This document shows, in pieces, positions 24,712 to 37,090 of a stretch of DNA of 64,000 nt (positions within the stretch are counted from its first letter, which is position 1; the number at the start of each line of letters is the position of its first letter). The notes beneath the pieces are model-generated. The model searched no databases, was not told the DNA's origin, and saw nothing but the letters and a program-made list of their open reading frames with translations. Position numbers and translations under genes: made by a program. The DNA is taken from contig NC_060259.1 in assembly GCF_921293095.1 (NCBI RefSeq), positions 25,551,812 through 25,615,811 of the forward strand, in the 5' to 3' direction. The stretch comes from Ischnura elegans (Eukaryota > Arthropoda > Insecta > Odonata > Coenagrionidae).

Positions 24712-24947
24712 CACGGTAAAAACACAAATGATAATTTCCACACTTTTAATTCAATCCTGAACTACCAACCATGGTTTCAACATATTATGTCATTATCAAG
24801 GTAAAATGAAATGATATGGCAAAATGAAAATAACTAGTCAGAATGAATGACAAAACCTTGAAAATGACATAATATGTTGAAACCTTGGTTGGTAGTAGAG
24901 TTTTGAATTCAAAGTGCGGAAATTACCATCAGCGTTTTTATCATGGT
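24712..24947. repeat. Foldback MITE of about 236 bp
   Basis: The left arm contains 'aatttccacactttt' and 'aaccatggtttcaacatatt'. The right arm carries the reverse complements 'aatatgttgaaaccttggtt' and 'aaagtgcggaaatt'. The arms are about 90 bp each with roughly 10-15% difference and a short central spacer. No coding capacity; target duplication not resolved. Confidence 0.7.
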
Positions 24948-27167
24948 TTCATCCTACTTCCACAAAATCAAGCCTGAAATGATTTTACACGTGAGTATTC
25001 AAAGGTACAGACTGATGCTGATAATTTATTTTGTGGGCTGAGAGTAATCTTCTTCATTTTAATGATAATAAAATTTTCCGTCATAACATACCATACCTAA
25101 GACAACCAAAATGGAAGATCTTAAGAGTATATTTTGGTAAAAAATTACTTTTATCAGTCATATAATGGGTAACTGAATATACATTACAGTATGACTAATG
25201 CCAACAGAGGGATTCTTTCAACCATTCCCTCCCTACCCTTACCTCATGGTGCAAATGACCTCAGCAGTCATCACAGCTTCCACAGTTACAGTAACAGCAG
25301 CAGTTATCTCCTCAAAATACCATACCAAGGATTATTCGGAAAACACGAGACTCGGAATATCCTGAAATTAAGATTTTTCTAGTGTTTACATCACTTTTTT
25401 AAAGTGAGCATTTATCTAACCGCACAACTGCCATTACAACCGTGAATGATGAATGAACAAAAATAGCTTAAGAACCTAGAAGAATCTCCCCTCTTTGTAC
25501 ATCTGCTCGTTAAAAAAATAATATTCAGATAAAATTTTAGCAAGAGTTGATGGAATCAACGGGTTAGTGCTTCTCTTTTGGCATTCTTCTGCATACACAG
25601 CACCGGGACCCACAAGCCGCATGATTTGTCTTGACGTAATGTTTTGCTTTCCCATTACTTACAACAACACCGGATCATTTTTGTATTAAATTCAATATAA
25701 TGGTGCTAAGACATTCCTGAGTCAAAAGGAACTCTCGTATCTTTCACGTCTTAAATTTGATTTCAATGATTACGTGACGATTGACGACGTGAGCTATTCT
25801 CCAAGGACATTCACTTTAAATCCCATTCCGTTAAAAATAAAATCTTTCCACCTTGCAGAGTTAAGTTAATAGCTATTGAAGGTCTGACCATGTTTCATTT
25901 AAACCCACTAAGATAAAAGTTGAGTCAGTTTTGATCAGCGCACCACGTAAGCAGCTTTCCCCAGCTCCATTCGTCCTGCGGAGGTGGGGTTAGCCAGCAG
26001 AATGAGACAACAAATGCTGCTTGTACCGTCGTGTTCATTCATCATCAACTTTCGTGCACGTTAAAAATCAATATACTTACTTGGCTGACCTTGGAAGCTC
26101 AAATTTTGGAGCAGGGAACATTTAACAGCTCATTTGGGCGTTATTTCGCGTGGGTGACATAATTTTACATTGACAAAATTCCAGAAAATCTTCTGTAAGA
26201 GAAAGATATTCCATAATAACGATCATCACAATACTTTAATCACAATTAATATCTAATAAACAGCATCGCTAATAATTGATAACTTATTATTCTTTATTAT
26301 AATCTCCGTATAACATGTGCACAGCACGCTCGCTTGTGTGACTAAAATCAGCACACGTGCTGCAATCTTCTCATAGAACAGTTTTCTGACAAGTCACAAA
26401 GTGAGGTATTTCTTCCAATGGGACAGAAAAAATACATTTCGTACCAGAGATTGTCTTTTAAGTGAAAAGTTTCACAGCCAAGGCTGGAAATACATGGGTT
26501 CATATGGGGTTATTCATGGGACCAAAAAAAATCCATGCATAAGTGAGGTAATCATATAACCGAGGGTCATTTATCTGAGGTTCTACTGTATTATATTTTC
26601 TATAGTATTATTTATAGTATCTAAATATTTCCCTGATGCACACTGTAAAAATATGACCCAAGTTTCATACTATTTAGGTGTGCAATTGCAATGATTGAAA
26701 TGATTGCCAGTAAATACACCACCCCATGACACCACTTTTGAAATCAGCAGCTGGAAACATGAGGAAGGAAGAGAATTAAGTCACTCAAAGATAGAACAAA
26801 TATTTTTCATTTTTAAATTTCATTTCAGAGACAACGTTACATTCCAGAGGGGGGAAATGTTGGGGAAAATAGGTACTGCGGTTGTCAACGACTAGGGGGG
26901 GAGGTGTAGTAAGGATGTCACAGAAGATATAATACTTTACAAATGAGCCCATATTGAGGGCAAAATGGCTCCTCCATTGCCAATTTGAGCGGGGACTTGA
27001 CGATTCAGTGCATTAAGTTCTCACGTAATTACCTTTCTATCTATCCATGAGGGAGGCGGTGTCTGGCTGTCTTTCGTCCTGGAAGTGCTGAATCGTAAGG
27101 TATGGGCTTGAACTAAATTCATGAAAGAATTTGTAAAGGGCTTCAGTCAATGCTTAGCGAGTGTCTA
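24948..27167. other. Mostly anonymous; one pogo-type end at 26589
   Basis: CTGAGGTTCTACTGTA at about 26574-26589 matches the end sequence of Tigger/pogo elements (CAGTAGAACCTC reversed), but no matching left end was found. The 63-codon Ser-rich frame at 25191-25382 follows a possible acceptor (ACATTACAG), without other exon support. The rest is unassigned. Confidence 0.35.
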
Positions 27168-27942
27168 AGCTGCAAACAGTGGAGAAGAAGCAGCGACCGA
27201 GACTAGACATGACAGCATTGACAACGAAGATGGAAGTGAGAAGTATCTTAAATATTGGGCTATATTTACCACCATTTAATTTTGCAGGCCACACGTAATG
27301 AAGGGGCACTTCCTACTCTGACCATGAACTTTCTTGTAGCACTCCTACCCATTCCATCATTCAGTTAGACATTTCTTTCCAAAACCCTTGTTTTCTCTCT
27401 CCTACAGCCTTTTGCTGATCTTCCTGGCACCCAACTTATGCATCCCGAACCCCCCACCACTAGCATTTGTCCCCTTCCCTAGCATTTCCCACCCCTCTAC
27501 GGTAACGGAGCTTGTGTGCGTCATAAAAAAACACGGCCCCCAAACATAGTCTCATGCCCCGTTCACACTACCATCATTCTCAACCAGTGTAAAGATGACG
27601 TCAGAACCAGCATGCGTTCACACATACCATGGGTAGACACTGGCGACATTTGATGAATGGCAAAGTAAGGCCAAGTGAAAAAATGAATTGACGAGAGCGA
27701 ATAACCTGTTGGAAGGAAATAAAGAGGATCTGCAGGAAAAAATTCCTGTGCTAATTAAATGATTTTCGATGTATACGCATATTATTAGCTGATTAGGAAT
27801 GAAATAATTGCATTCCAGCATTGTTCCTTGCAACATTTTTGCCACATATAAGTTAATTCAGATATGTTAGTCCAACTAATCATTTTGTAGATAGTGTGGT
27901 TTTCATTTTTCTACTGTTCTATTGAATCCGAATAAAAGTAAG

Positions 27943-28464
27943 TACATCACACTCGCGATTATCCGCGGTAATGATGGGGAGAGACAGCATGAACAATTGG
28001 AAAACACGGATAATCCAAACTTAACTTTTATTATTTTAATGTTCATATCATGGTAAATCAAACAATTTATTATTATTTACAGACATTTTCTGTTACTTAA
28101 GATTGCTTTCTGGGTGCACTAAGAGCTTTCTGCGAGAGACCGCTATTTTTTTTAGCAATGATAACATGATCCCACTCGTATTCCTACTGCTCCATATAAG
28201 ACCTAGAAATATGAGGCTTGGAAAAGGGAACACGGAGCTTCCGTGAATGCAGCTAGCACACGATCACATCCGTTTTACGAAGGGGATTCTAATGGAAATA
28301 ATAAGCCCGGTGTATCCTAACATTAAATGCAGACATTCTGGTGATTTTGCATCCGATTTTATTTTCTATGAAGATTGCGAAAAACATTGAACGAGAGTGA
28401 AAATCAAGCATGCATAATCCGCCACACGGATATGCTGCAGCTGGATGATCGGGAGCCTGCTGTA
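27943..28464. mobile_element. pogo-type MITE, copy 1
   Basis: The left end TACATCACACTCGCGATTAT and the right end GGGAGCCTGCTGTA resemble Tigger/pogo termini. Its reverse complement aligns to 29075-29791 over most of its length (shared 'taatgatggggagagac', 'ggaaaacacggataa', 'gcatccgattttatt'). Non-coding. Confidence 0.7.
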
Positions 28465-29074
28465 TTAGTAATAATTTGGTTGGTATCAACAAATAAAGAC
28501 TACTACTTCCCCTAGAATCGGATGTGTTGACACATCATTGATGTAGGTGATGAAAAGAGGACCTAATAATCTTGAGCCTTAAGCCTCAATTAAGCCACCC
28601 TTGTGGTGATTTGGGATTGAGATGCGCTTGTCACTGCATTGCAGACCTAGTAGTTATTGTTTTCTGATTTTGAAAAAGGACATGATCCAATCTGAAGCTA
28701 TACCATAAATTAAAACTTTATTTTACTTCAATTCCATAGGAGTAGTAGTGGTAGCATTCAATAGTTGACAAATTAACTTGTAGAAATGAGACTTGAATAT
28801 GCTAGAAATTAATCTTATGAAATGAGAGAGAGAACATGGTAATTTTTTTGTATTATTTAATGTCAACTGACATTTCTAATTTTATTTTCTAGAGTTAAGT
28901 GACTAGCAGTTAGCCTGATATTTTATATTGGTATGGGAGGAAATTTTGTTCACGGATGAACATAAGAAATCTTTTATGAACTGGGCCAAAGAACACTTAC
29001 CAAAATATTTAAATAATTTTGACATAAGATTCTTAATATAGTAGTTTCCACATTTTACATTATTTCTAGCAAAA

Positions 29075-29791
29075 TACAGCAGACTCTCGATTATCTGGCT
29101 GCGGTTCATCCGGGTTGCGGATTATCCGTGCATGATTTTCACTCTCGCTCAGTTTTTTCCGCGATCTTTACAAAACAAATAAAATCGGACGCAAAATCAT
29201 CAGAATTACTACATTAATGCTAAGATACACCGGGCTTATTATTTTCACTGGAATCCCCTTCTTAAAACGTTAGCAATCGCGTGCTAGCTGCATTCACGGG
29301 AGCACTGTGTTCCTGTTTTCCAAGCCTTGCAGCGTGCTACTGCGTTCCGTGATCACGGATACACATCCTGCAGCTGTTGCAACCCAGGCAACTTGTGCAA
29401 GACGCAACTACGTGGTGTAGTGCCTGATAGTGTAGTTTCCGACGTCGCACAGTGGTTTTGAAGCATTCGTACAAACCACTTTTCTGTATCCATGATCACA
29501 CAGCCACAGATGTATGGTTTTGAAACCAGGCCTTACAAGGAGCATTAATAATACGAGTACAGCAATGTTATCACCGTGAAAAAGATCGCGAACAGGCGAA
29601 GAAATCTCTCATTGAGTCTGGGAAGCACTATAAAATAACAGAATAACTGCATAAATAATAATATATTTTTTGTTTTAGGTAAATTATGGACATTGCAAGA
29701 CATTTAAGTGAAAGTTTGGGTTATCCGTGTTTTCCGATTATTCGTGCCGTCTCTCCCCATCATTAGCCCAAGTAATTGGGAGTGTGCTGTA
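29075..29791. mobile_element. pogo-type MITE, copy 2 (inverted)
   Basis: It begins TACAGCAGACTCTCGATTAT and ends GGGAGTGTGCTGTA, with TA at both edges. It is the inverted relative of 27943-28464 and contains about 200 bp (29330-29640) that copy 1 lacks. Non-coding. Confidence 0.72.
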
Positions 29792-31179
29792 TTTATAGGG
29801 AAAATTCAATATGTCCGTAAAAATACAAGGTGAGCAAATGTCTAATTCCCTATGATCTATAGCATATCACATATATTACATCACGTGTAAAACTAAAAAT
29901 ATTCAACAAATTACAGCATGTATCTAGAGCACTTTCATTTTCATTAATTCCTACGAATACAGTTCAATTAAAATGGCCATCTCCTCTTCAAATGCTTTCT
30001 TTCAGTTTTCTCTCCCCTTCTCCCACCACGATGCTGCTTCGCCTTCTTTTTCCAACCAGCTTTTAACCAACTTGCGTTCACGCACGCATGAACTACAGCC
30101 AACCATGGTTGGGGAACAGCGGTCAGAATCGCAACCACGGTTAACGGTAACTCACGTTCATACCTCGTTTTGTAACCATGGTCGGGCTTAACCACGGTGA
30201 AAAGAGCAGTGTGAAAGCAGCATTAGGCAAGTCTGAAGGCCCTTTATGCACCCTTCCTCCTCCCACCCACTGCACCTCTCTTAATCCTGCCGCCACTTCC
30301 TCAACCAGGCAGCACCCATCCCACTCTTATTTACTCCACCCACTCCAAATGTTCTCAGTAAAGAAGTGCATGTTCATCTCTACTGGCAACGGGGGCAAGT
30401 TTCCAACTGTGGAGAGGCTGGAGAAGTATTTTTCATTACCAGGGAAACAAAGAGGAAAATGTTTCGTCATTTCTTTACATAGTTTTAGTCTGTCCTTGAC
30501 CCTGTGAGACTTGGCGGATTAGCATGCCCTCTCATTCCATTTACACAAAGATACGGCTGGGCTACCTGCCAATTCCGTGATTGAACCTAATCACTTTAGC
30601 CAAGTTAGGAAGCAGGAGCCGCATATTGGGAAAAACTAAATGAAAAACCAACTTTTTTAAATTAATTTTTTATGTTCATGGGATTAAATATTAAACAATG
30701 TGCTTCATATTTGAAAAGATTGAGCCAAAACCTGGCGTCAATCTGAAATCATGAGCTTATTTTTTTATTTTGTTAACCTACTATAAACATGATCAACAAA
30801 CTTAAATGATACCAGAACTATCATGTTTTGGGCTGATTATTTTCTAAGCATCGTGTAGATTTAAAACATTGCTATGATGGTTTAGTTTCGTGAACTCTCA
30901 AAAATTATACCTCGGTAAGTTGCCCCTCTTTAGTTTTCTGGTTTTATTCTTCACCGTACTTAAAATGATGCATTGAAAAATTTTTTATCGTGTAAGCCAT
31001 AAATGGAAATAAACTCTTCACAGGTTTCTGTCCGGATAAGGTGCTCCTACCGTTCTGCCGATGATTCAATCGAAAACTTTTCCATCGTCATCAATGCCGT
31101 TAATACCTACATAGTGTGAGATGCTGCACTTATAAAATGGTCTCTCTTCTTCTCTCAGACTTTCAATAGAAATTAGTTA

Positions 31180-32912
31180 CAGTGAAACCTCGTTAAAGCG
31201 AGTATGGGCTATAGCGAGACACCCGCTAGTACGAGAGATAGCCAATTCACCGTCAATTGACCCTATAGTAGGCATGTTAAAAAATTCGTTTTTACGAGGC
31301 CCTTTTGGTGTTGGCTCTCGCCATAGCGAGGGTTTCACCTCCGGAAAAACTTACGTCAAGACCCCTTAATCTCTGTAATTGCTAGCGATCTGTTAGAAAT
31401 GAAGTTAATGGAGTGATCAGTCTCAAATTTATGTGGTAAACTGTCGTTCAATAAATAAGTAATTAATTTTGGTGAAAATATTGTGGCATTAGCATTCGCG
31501 AATGCTTGATCTTCTTTTGTTCCTCGGGCAACAGAAAGCAGTCAGCAGCATACCTGCACGTCCGTGAGTTGCGTGAATAGAAAGCTCTTCACATTAAAAA
31601 AAAAACAGAAGCGCCCAAGGAATGCAGACTATGTAGAGTTATAAGGAGCTTTGTTCGGGTAGTTTTGCCCACTCCAATCTGAGGGAACTTCTGAGAAAAG
31701 GGCTACGCCTAAGCCTAGAGCAGAGTATTTCAGGGATATATTGCGAATAGAGAATTTCAAGAGTGCGGAAGGTTGATTATACTACAGCAAAGCACCAAAT
31801 CGTTGTATCCCCTCATAATTGCTGGTGATGCTTGCGGTGTAAACCCGAATTCGTGGAAGAAAGGACTCCGATCATAAGTATCTTAAGAAGTATTCCCCGC
31901 GTGATATAACATAGACGAAACGGAACTTTTGTACATCCTATTCCCCAACAAAACCCTTGCAATACGAGATATTTCTTGCAATGATGCCTCTAAAGGTATG
32001 TAGTGCACCTTAGCGATGATGTACGATGTAATAATACTGAGCGTGAATTGTCCGGATGGACGTATTTATTCTCCGTTGCCGATTCACAAGGGTGAACTAT
32101 TCGCGTCAGTGGTCGGAGCCGTACTGGCGCTCTTCTGTCATGTGGGTAGCCGAGCATCCCCTGGTGGCCACTGGAAGAACACACAGAACAACCGACTCTC
32201 GTTTGCAGTGCCATGGTAAACTCTGTGTATTTCAAATACGTCGCGAGCGTAACACTCAAAAAGGAACTTTTTTTAACAACGGCAATTTTGATCACATCAC
32301 TTTTCAAGCTTAGCAAACTTTTTACCATAGATAATGAAGATATTAAATTATCTGATAGAAAGAGTACAACCTTCCACCGTTTTCGACTGCAGAAACAAAT
32401 GCAATATGTTATTTCACTTCACTGCCGCTTCGTGTACAGGAACAATAAACATACACCAATGGAAACATTTGGGGCATTAAATAACCGCAATACAGTTTTA
32501 TCAGTTAATTTTTGAATTTTCAGGAGAAATACCAAAATAATAGAATGATTACATAAATGCACTAATTGAGTGCATAGAAAAATGGCTTCGTCGGTTGTGC
32601 ATTGGCATAATGATTGAAAAAACAATGCTTTGCATAATTTTTATTCAGTGCGGCGCTTATATATTGTTTGAATAGTTAGTCGTTGTTAGAGTAAGGAAAT
32701 TTAGTGATGCAAAAAACATCACCTTTCGTCTGGATTTATGCTTACGTTTATCAGATAGAAATTTATCTGTCGCCGCACCACTTCTGTTCCTGTATAACTG
32801 TTCGCAACAAGTATATTAGCTATCATTTGCTCCACCTACGGTTAAGCGACAATTCGCTATAGCGAGTGTTTATTGGTGCACCGTGGGGTGTCGTTTTATT
32901 GAGGATGCACTG
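31180..32912. mobile_element. 1.7-kb pogo-type element in Tigger copy 1
   Basis: It starts CAGTGAAACCTCGTTAAAGC and ends TTGAGGATGCACTG, flanked by TA on both sides (31178-31179, 32913-32914). The same site in copy 2 (about 38880) is uninterrupted, confirming the insertion. Frames inside (31990-32328 and 32419-32625, minus) are unrecognised. It is either a gutted autonomous element or a long MITE. Confidence 0.75.
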
Positions 32913-33989
32913 TACTTGCTTTGTCCTTTCCATGCTACTATTTATTTTACAATAATCGCGCGACTAATTTTTAGTCCAAACAGAGAGAAAATCTTTTCTC
33001 TACACAACTGATGCTTTGCATAATTTTCAATATGACAGAGAAAGAAACATGAAAACTAAATGAGGTTAAGGTACACATTCTGGGGTATCATTTTTGGGAA
33101 TTCATGCAAGTGAACCGATACTTCACTTAAATATCTTGAGAAATGATAACACAAATGTTTTTGAAAAAAAAAATGAATGTGGATACTATAGATGTAAACT
33201 CTCGATTGTACGAAGCAGGATTTTACGAAGTTTTCGATTATACGAAGTGATATTGTGGTCCCGGCGAAAAGCCTATGCTAAATACATGGCACTATTCGAT
33301 TATACCGAATGCTTTGAAATTAAGAACCTCGGCTCGGTCCCCAGGAGCAAATGGCATTCGTTTATACGAACTACGGCAAAATATTTGTCAATAAAACTAG
33401 TTACGCCGGCGTAAGTAGATAAAAAAAACAGCGCTTCCGACTGTAGTCCATCAAAAGTGTGAAATCCTAAATGATAGTATAACTTTGGAGAGAAAGGAGC
33501 ACCTCACGGAGGGAATTTAAGGGAAGTAGGAGTTCAGTAAAAAAATCGCAACTGACAAATCGCAAATAATGCCCCTATTTACGTGCCTATTCGTAAAAAT
33601 CGCATCGACAATACTGTGTAGATTAACATGTCAGGAATGTCATGCGGGGTATTTCGTCCACTCCTACTTAACCCTTCGCAATTCTGTGAACGTACCTGGT
33701 ACGTTCGCAAGGCAGGCTGCTGTGAACGTACTTCGATGACTACTCGACTACTTTTCGCCGAAGCACTTCGAAGGGTCCCTAAGCCGGGATCCTTTCCTCG
33801 ACGAGCTCACCCTCGCTGGCCCCTCTCTTCGACCCTCCGAGCCTTTCTCCCCTAAGTGACTGCTCTGACTGCATTTTGAAAATCTATCAATCAATGCCAT
33901 CATCAAAAAATGATTGTCTGCATCGCACTCCTGCCAATCAGGCATTCAAGTACGTCTCTGAGCCGTGTTTCTGTGATGAGAAATAACGA

Positions 33990-34317
33990 ATTTGTTAACT
34001 TTGCTAGAATGGCCAAGTTAATAAAATTGTTATTTTTCATCGCAGAAATACGGTTCAAAGACGTACTTGATTTCCTCCACTACAATCGCAAATTTCTAGA
34101 AATCCGACGGATTCCCTTTGATAGCGAATCATGAGGATGTTCTCGAGGTTGGTAATTGATACAACTAGCCTACTAGAAATTCTACTGCTACAATATCACG
34201 GCTATGGTTGATTCGTTACATAATACCTTCAGGAAGCTGCAGTGGATGAAATCACAGAGGAGATTAGAGGCTCGAAAGATGATTTTGAAAAATACTTGGA
34301 AAAAGCTGGAACACAGC
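33990..34317 (+). pseudogene. Tigger-like transposase C-terminal remnant, 5' part
   Basis: The plus-strand frame at 34242-34317 reads DEITEEIRGSKDDFEKYLEKAG, preceded in another frame by 'NTFRKL'. It continues after the hAT-like insertion at 37927 with 'ATSNDYIALDNDLQA' and an acidic Ser/Asp/Glu tail (about 38020-38065). A helical acidic region after an 'NCFRKAG'-like motif is usual near the C-terminus of Tigger/jerky-type transposases. The DDE core and DNA-binding region are not recognisable. Broken by frameshift, stop codon and insertion. Confidence 0.5.
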
Positions 34318-36659
34318 CAGGGTTCCCACTCTACCTGAACAATGAAATTCACGGCTTTTTCCAGGTTTTCACGGTTATTTTTCACGTTTTCACGGTTTTT
34401 TTAAAGGTTTTCACGGTCTCAATTTTGCTAAATTCACGGTCCGTTAATAAGCCAACAATAAGAAAATCACTGGCCGTATATTAACAGAAAATTAACGTAC
34501 GCGAAAAACGCCGTGAATGTTAACGCCGCAATGAAAAGTGATATCTGTTATGACGTGATCTATCGTTTGCAAAATTCAGGGCCGACTAAAGGACCAGCCC
34601 AACCGCGCTCTTGCCCGGACGCCGAATACCCTTCGGACCTTCTTCCGTCCGGACACTCGAGGTCCTTTTTTAATTCCTCGCTGAGAGATTGTTTTTTGCG
34701 CACGTTGTTATTACTGCACAGCAACCGAATTTCCCCCACCCCAATATTCCTTATTTAACGGAAAATATTTTATTTAAATTGTTTATAGAATATAATAAAT
34801 TGATTCTTTCTTACTCAGCGGAAAATATTTTATGAAAATTGTTAATAGAACATAATAAATCGAAAAACAATTTCATACAACGTATTAGCACGAATCTAAG
34901 ACGATCACGATACTAAGACTACCCTCCTTTTTTGGAACTCCTCTAGGGGACAATTTTTCTTTATTAATAACGATACGATTATAAAATGAATGCGGAAAAA
35001 CGATCAATGCTTAATTTTTTTGCTAGATTGCCTATGTCCCAGGAAACGCAGGATTTTGGCGAGTAATTAAGAAATTCATTAAAGGTTTCAAAACAATATT
35101 TTAGATAATAACAGGAATAGTAGTACTTTATCAAGACACATACGTCATATTGTTGATTCGACCCATATCTCTTTCAAAATTATGAATGTTTGCTCTCCAC
35201 TCGGCATTTACACTGCTATTATGGATTTCAGTCAGATGTAAAAATTCTTATCCATCAAACACCATTTCCAGTATGTACACGTATTCACGAGAGCAATGTG
35301 CATGTTGTGCCTAAAACAACCGCATTCGCCGGTGCAGTGACTGGTTGTGAGATGGATCACGAAGGCCAAAAATAGTCAATTACTTGAATTGTTCTTGTCT
35401 AATGAATATATTTTTAATACAATTGAGGTAGTGTGTAAAGCGTGAACAATGTTGCGTTAATCGTCAGCGGCACGCCCACCTGGATCTTCGCCTTCATATC
35501 TCTACTTGTTTTCTCCAGGTAGCTCACTCTACCCCCACCCCTAACGTCATGTGCTAGCGGACAACCCAAGGCGCTCTGCAATATTCACGCGCATCTAGCC
35601 CGGATTCTTTTCTTCATGTTCAATTATTTTCAGTCCATCTCTTAAAGTTCTCAATAGTTTCTTCGGAGGGGCCATGGTCGGAAGACGACTAAAATTAAAC
35701 TAGTGAAAATGACTTTATTAAACCCACATGGAAAACACTCGGTGGTTCGAAGTCCAGCCACCCCGGAAAGTAGGGAACCACTCGTACGAGGTGAAGTTCG
35801 GAACTGATGCTATCGCGTACGGGGGTACGCAGAGCACACTGCAGAGGGCGAAGCGTGACCATATGACTGCGCCATGAAATTTTTTACCCTAAAGATGCCC
35901 ATTCTTTTCTAATTAGCGTAGCGCCAGATGATCAGATGAATTCGGATTGTTAGTAGGGAGAAACAAAAATCCCGAGAAGATATCCCTTCGTCAGTAACTC
36001 TGACAAGTGAGACTACTAGTAGTAGTATAGCTCGTAAGTTGATAACTGATAACAACCTGGTATCATGTTTTCGGAACAAAATGCCGAATTAACTGCCGTA
36101 AGCTCAGCTACGAGGATATCGCGTTTCGCCAAAAATCACCATCGTATTTTTCCATCTATTTCCTTGCTTAAAATACGTCATGTGTGGTCTCGTTTTTTTT
36201 AACGTGCAAATTACTAACATTTCAATCTAATAAAAGCATAATAGCAATTACTGAATATCATTGTTAGATACCTTTTGGGCTAATAGGTGATTCATGCAGC
36301 AGTTGACCTCCATAAACTGGGAACTTCGAAGCAGTTAGGCTGAAAAAGGTCAGTTGGTGAGAAGAGGGGTTTCTATTGTTCTCGTGTAACTCGATATTTT
36401 TTTCGAAGCTAAGGTCTTCGTAATAAGATCCCTGCGCGAGCTGGGACCTGTTTTTATTTTGAAGAAGAGGAAAGCGTCAGAAGGGGGGAGGAGAATGGTG
36501 AATGGAGGGGGATAAAGGTTCTTGGGAAAGGCGCTAATGTTACTTTCCCACGGCACTGAGCTTCTCCCAATGGTAGTTCCATCTCTTGGGGAGGATTCCA
36601 ACTACGTGCTTGTCGTTATTAGCCATAAATGACACATTGTATTTATTTCGTCTCATTTT

Positions 36660-36845
36660 CGTCAAACGATGGATGCGGGAAAATTCTGCGTCGGAACCGC
36701 GATCTTCAAACGATCAATGCGAGAAACGATACTTCGGGGAACGATAGATGCGGGAAAAAGATTAAATTGTCTATAAGGAGCTTTATTTGGGACCAGAAAC
36801 GGCAAACGATCAATGCGGGAACGATAGATCGAGGTTCCACCGTAT
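36660..36845. repeat. Short tandem-like motifs beside a pogo-type end
   Basis: The motif CGAT(C/A)(A/G)ATGCGGGA recurs about four times between 36667 and 36818, followed by CGATAGATCGAGGTTCCACCG at 36821-36841, which resembles a Tigger/pogo terminus. Probably subterminal repeats of a truncated pogo-type MITE; its left end was not found. Confidence 0.45.
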
Positions 36846-37036
36846 AACTTTCTTTTGAAAGCGGCAGTGTAATGACTTCTTTTCTCTGCTATCGTAATAC
36901 TCTGAAACCAAAACTGAATCGATCTCTCTAATCAGAGGCAAATCATGTTCCCTTCTTACCGTTGCTCTGGGAAAAATGGAACGACTATGTAGCATAATTA
37001 ATCGTAGAGGGCGTAACTTGGTGGAAAACCATAATA

Positions 37037-37090
37037 TCACGAATACAAGGATCAAGGAAATAGCAAAGTTCTTGATCCTTGTATTCGTGA
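37037..37090. repeat. Perfect 20-bp hairpin
   Basis: The arm TCACGAATACAAGGATCAAG (37037-37056) is matched exactly by its reverse complement at 37071-37090 across a 14-base loop. It lies inside the hAT-like element. Because of the palindrome both strands show short frames with the same 'TNTRIK' motif, which are artefacts. Confidence 0.85.

Larger units (their letters stand above)
27557..30221. mobile_element. 2.66-kb TIR element inserted in Tigger copy 1
   Basis: It interrupts the sequence that is continuous in copy 2 at about 38580-38605 ('ggcccccaaacgtag...gctgaaggccc'). The ends read CCCGTTCACACT at the left and AGTGTGAAAGCAGC at the right, short inverted repeats. Additional mirrored motifs lie inside (GCGTTCACACATACCATGG, and CCATGGT with GTTCATACC). 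No transposase is recognised; it contains two pogo-type MITEs. Superfamily and target duplication are unresolved. Confidence 0.6.

Noticed and set aside
25191-25382. 63-codon Ser-rich frame after a possible splice acceptor
   Set aside because: There is no good donor, no partner exon and no recognised similarity; the serine bias could come from a CAG/AGC-like stretch. Possible exon, but unsupported.
29968-30507. Several Pro/Ser- or Lys/Arg-rich frames on both strands
   Set aside because: They fall at the end of the 2.66-kb TIR element and in the non-coding part of Tigger copy 1, where composition is pyrimidine-rich.
33628-33855. GC-rich 75-codon frame and a TTAACCCTTCGC motif
   Set aside because: The motif resembles the left end of a piggyBac-type MITE, but no matching right end or second TTAA was found, so I did not call an element.
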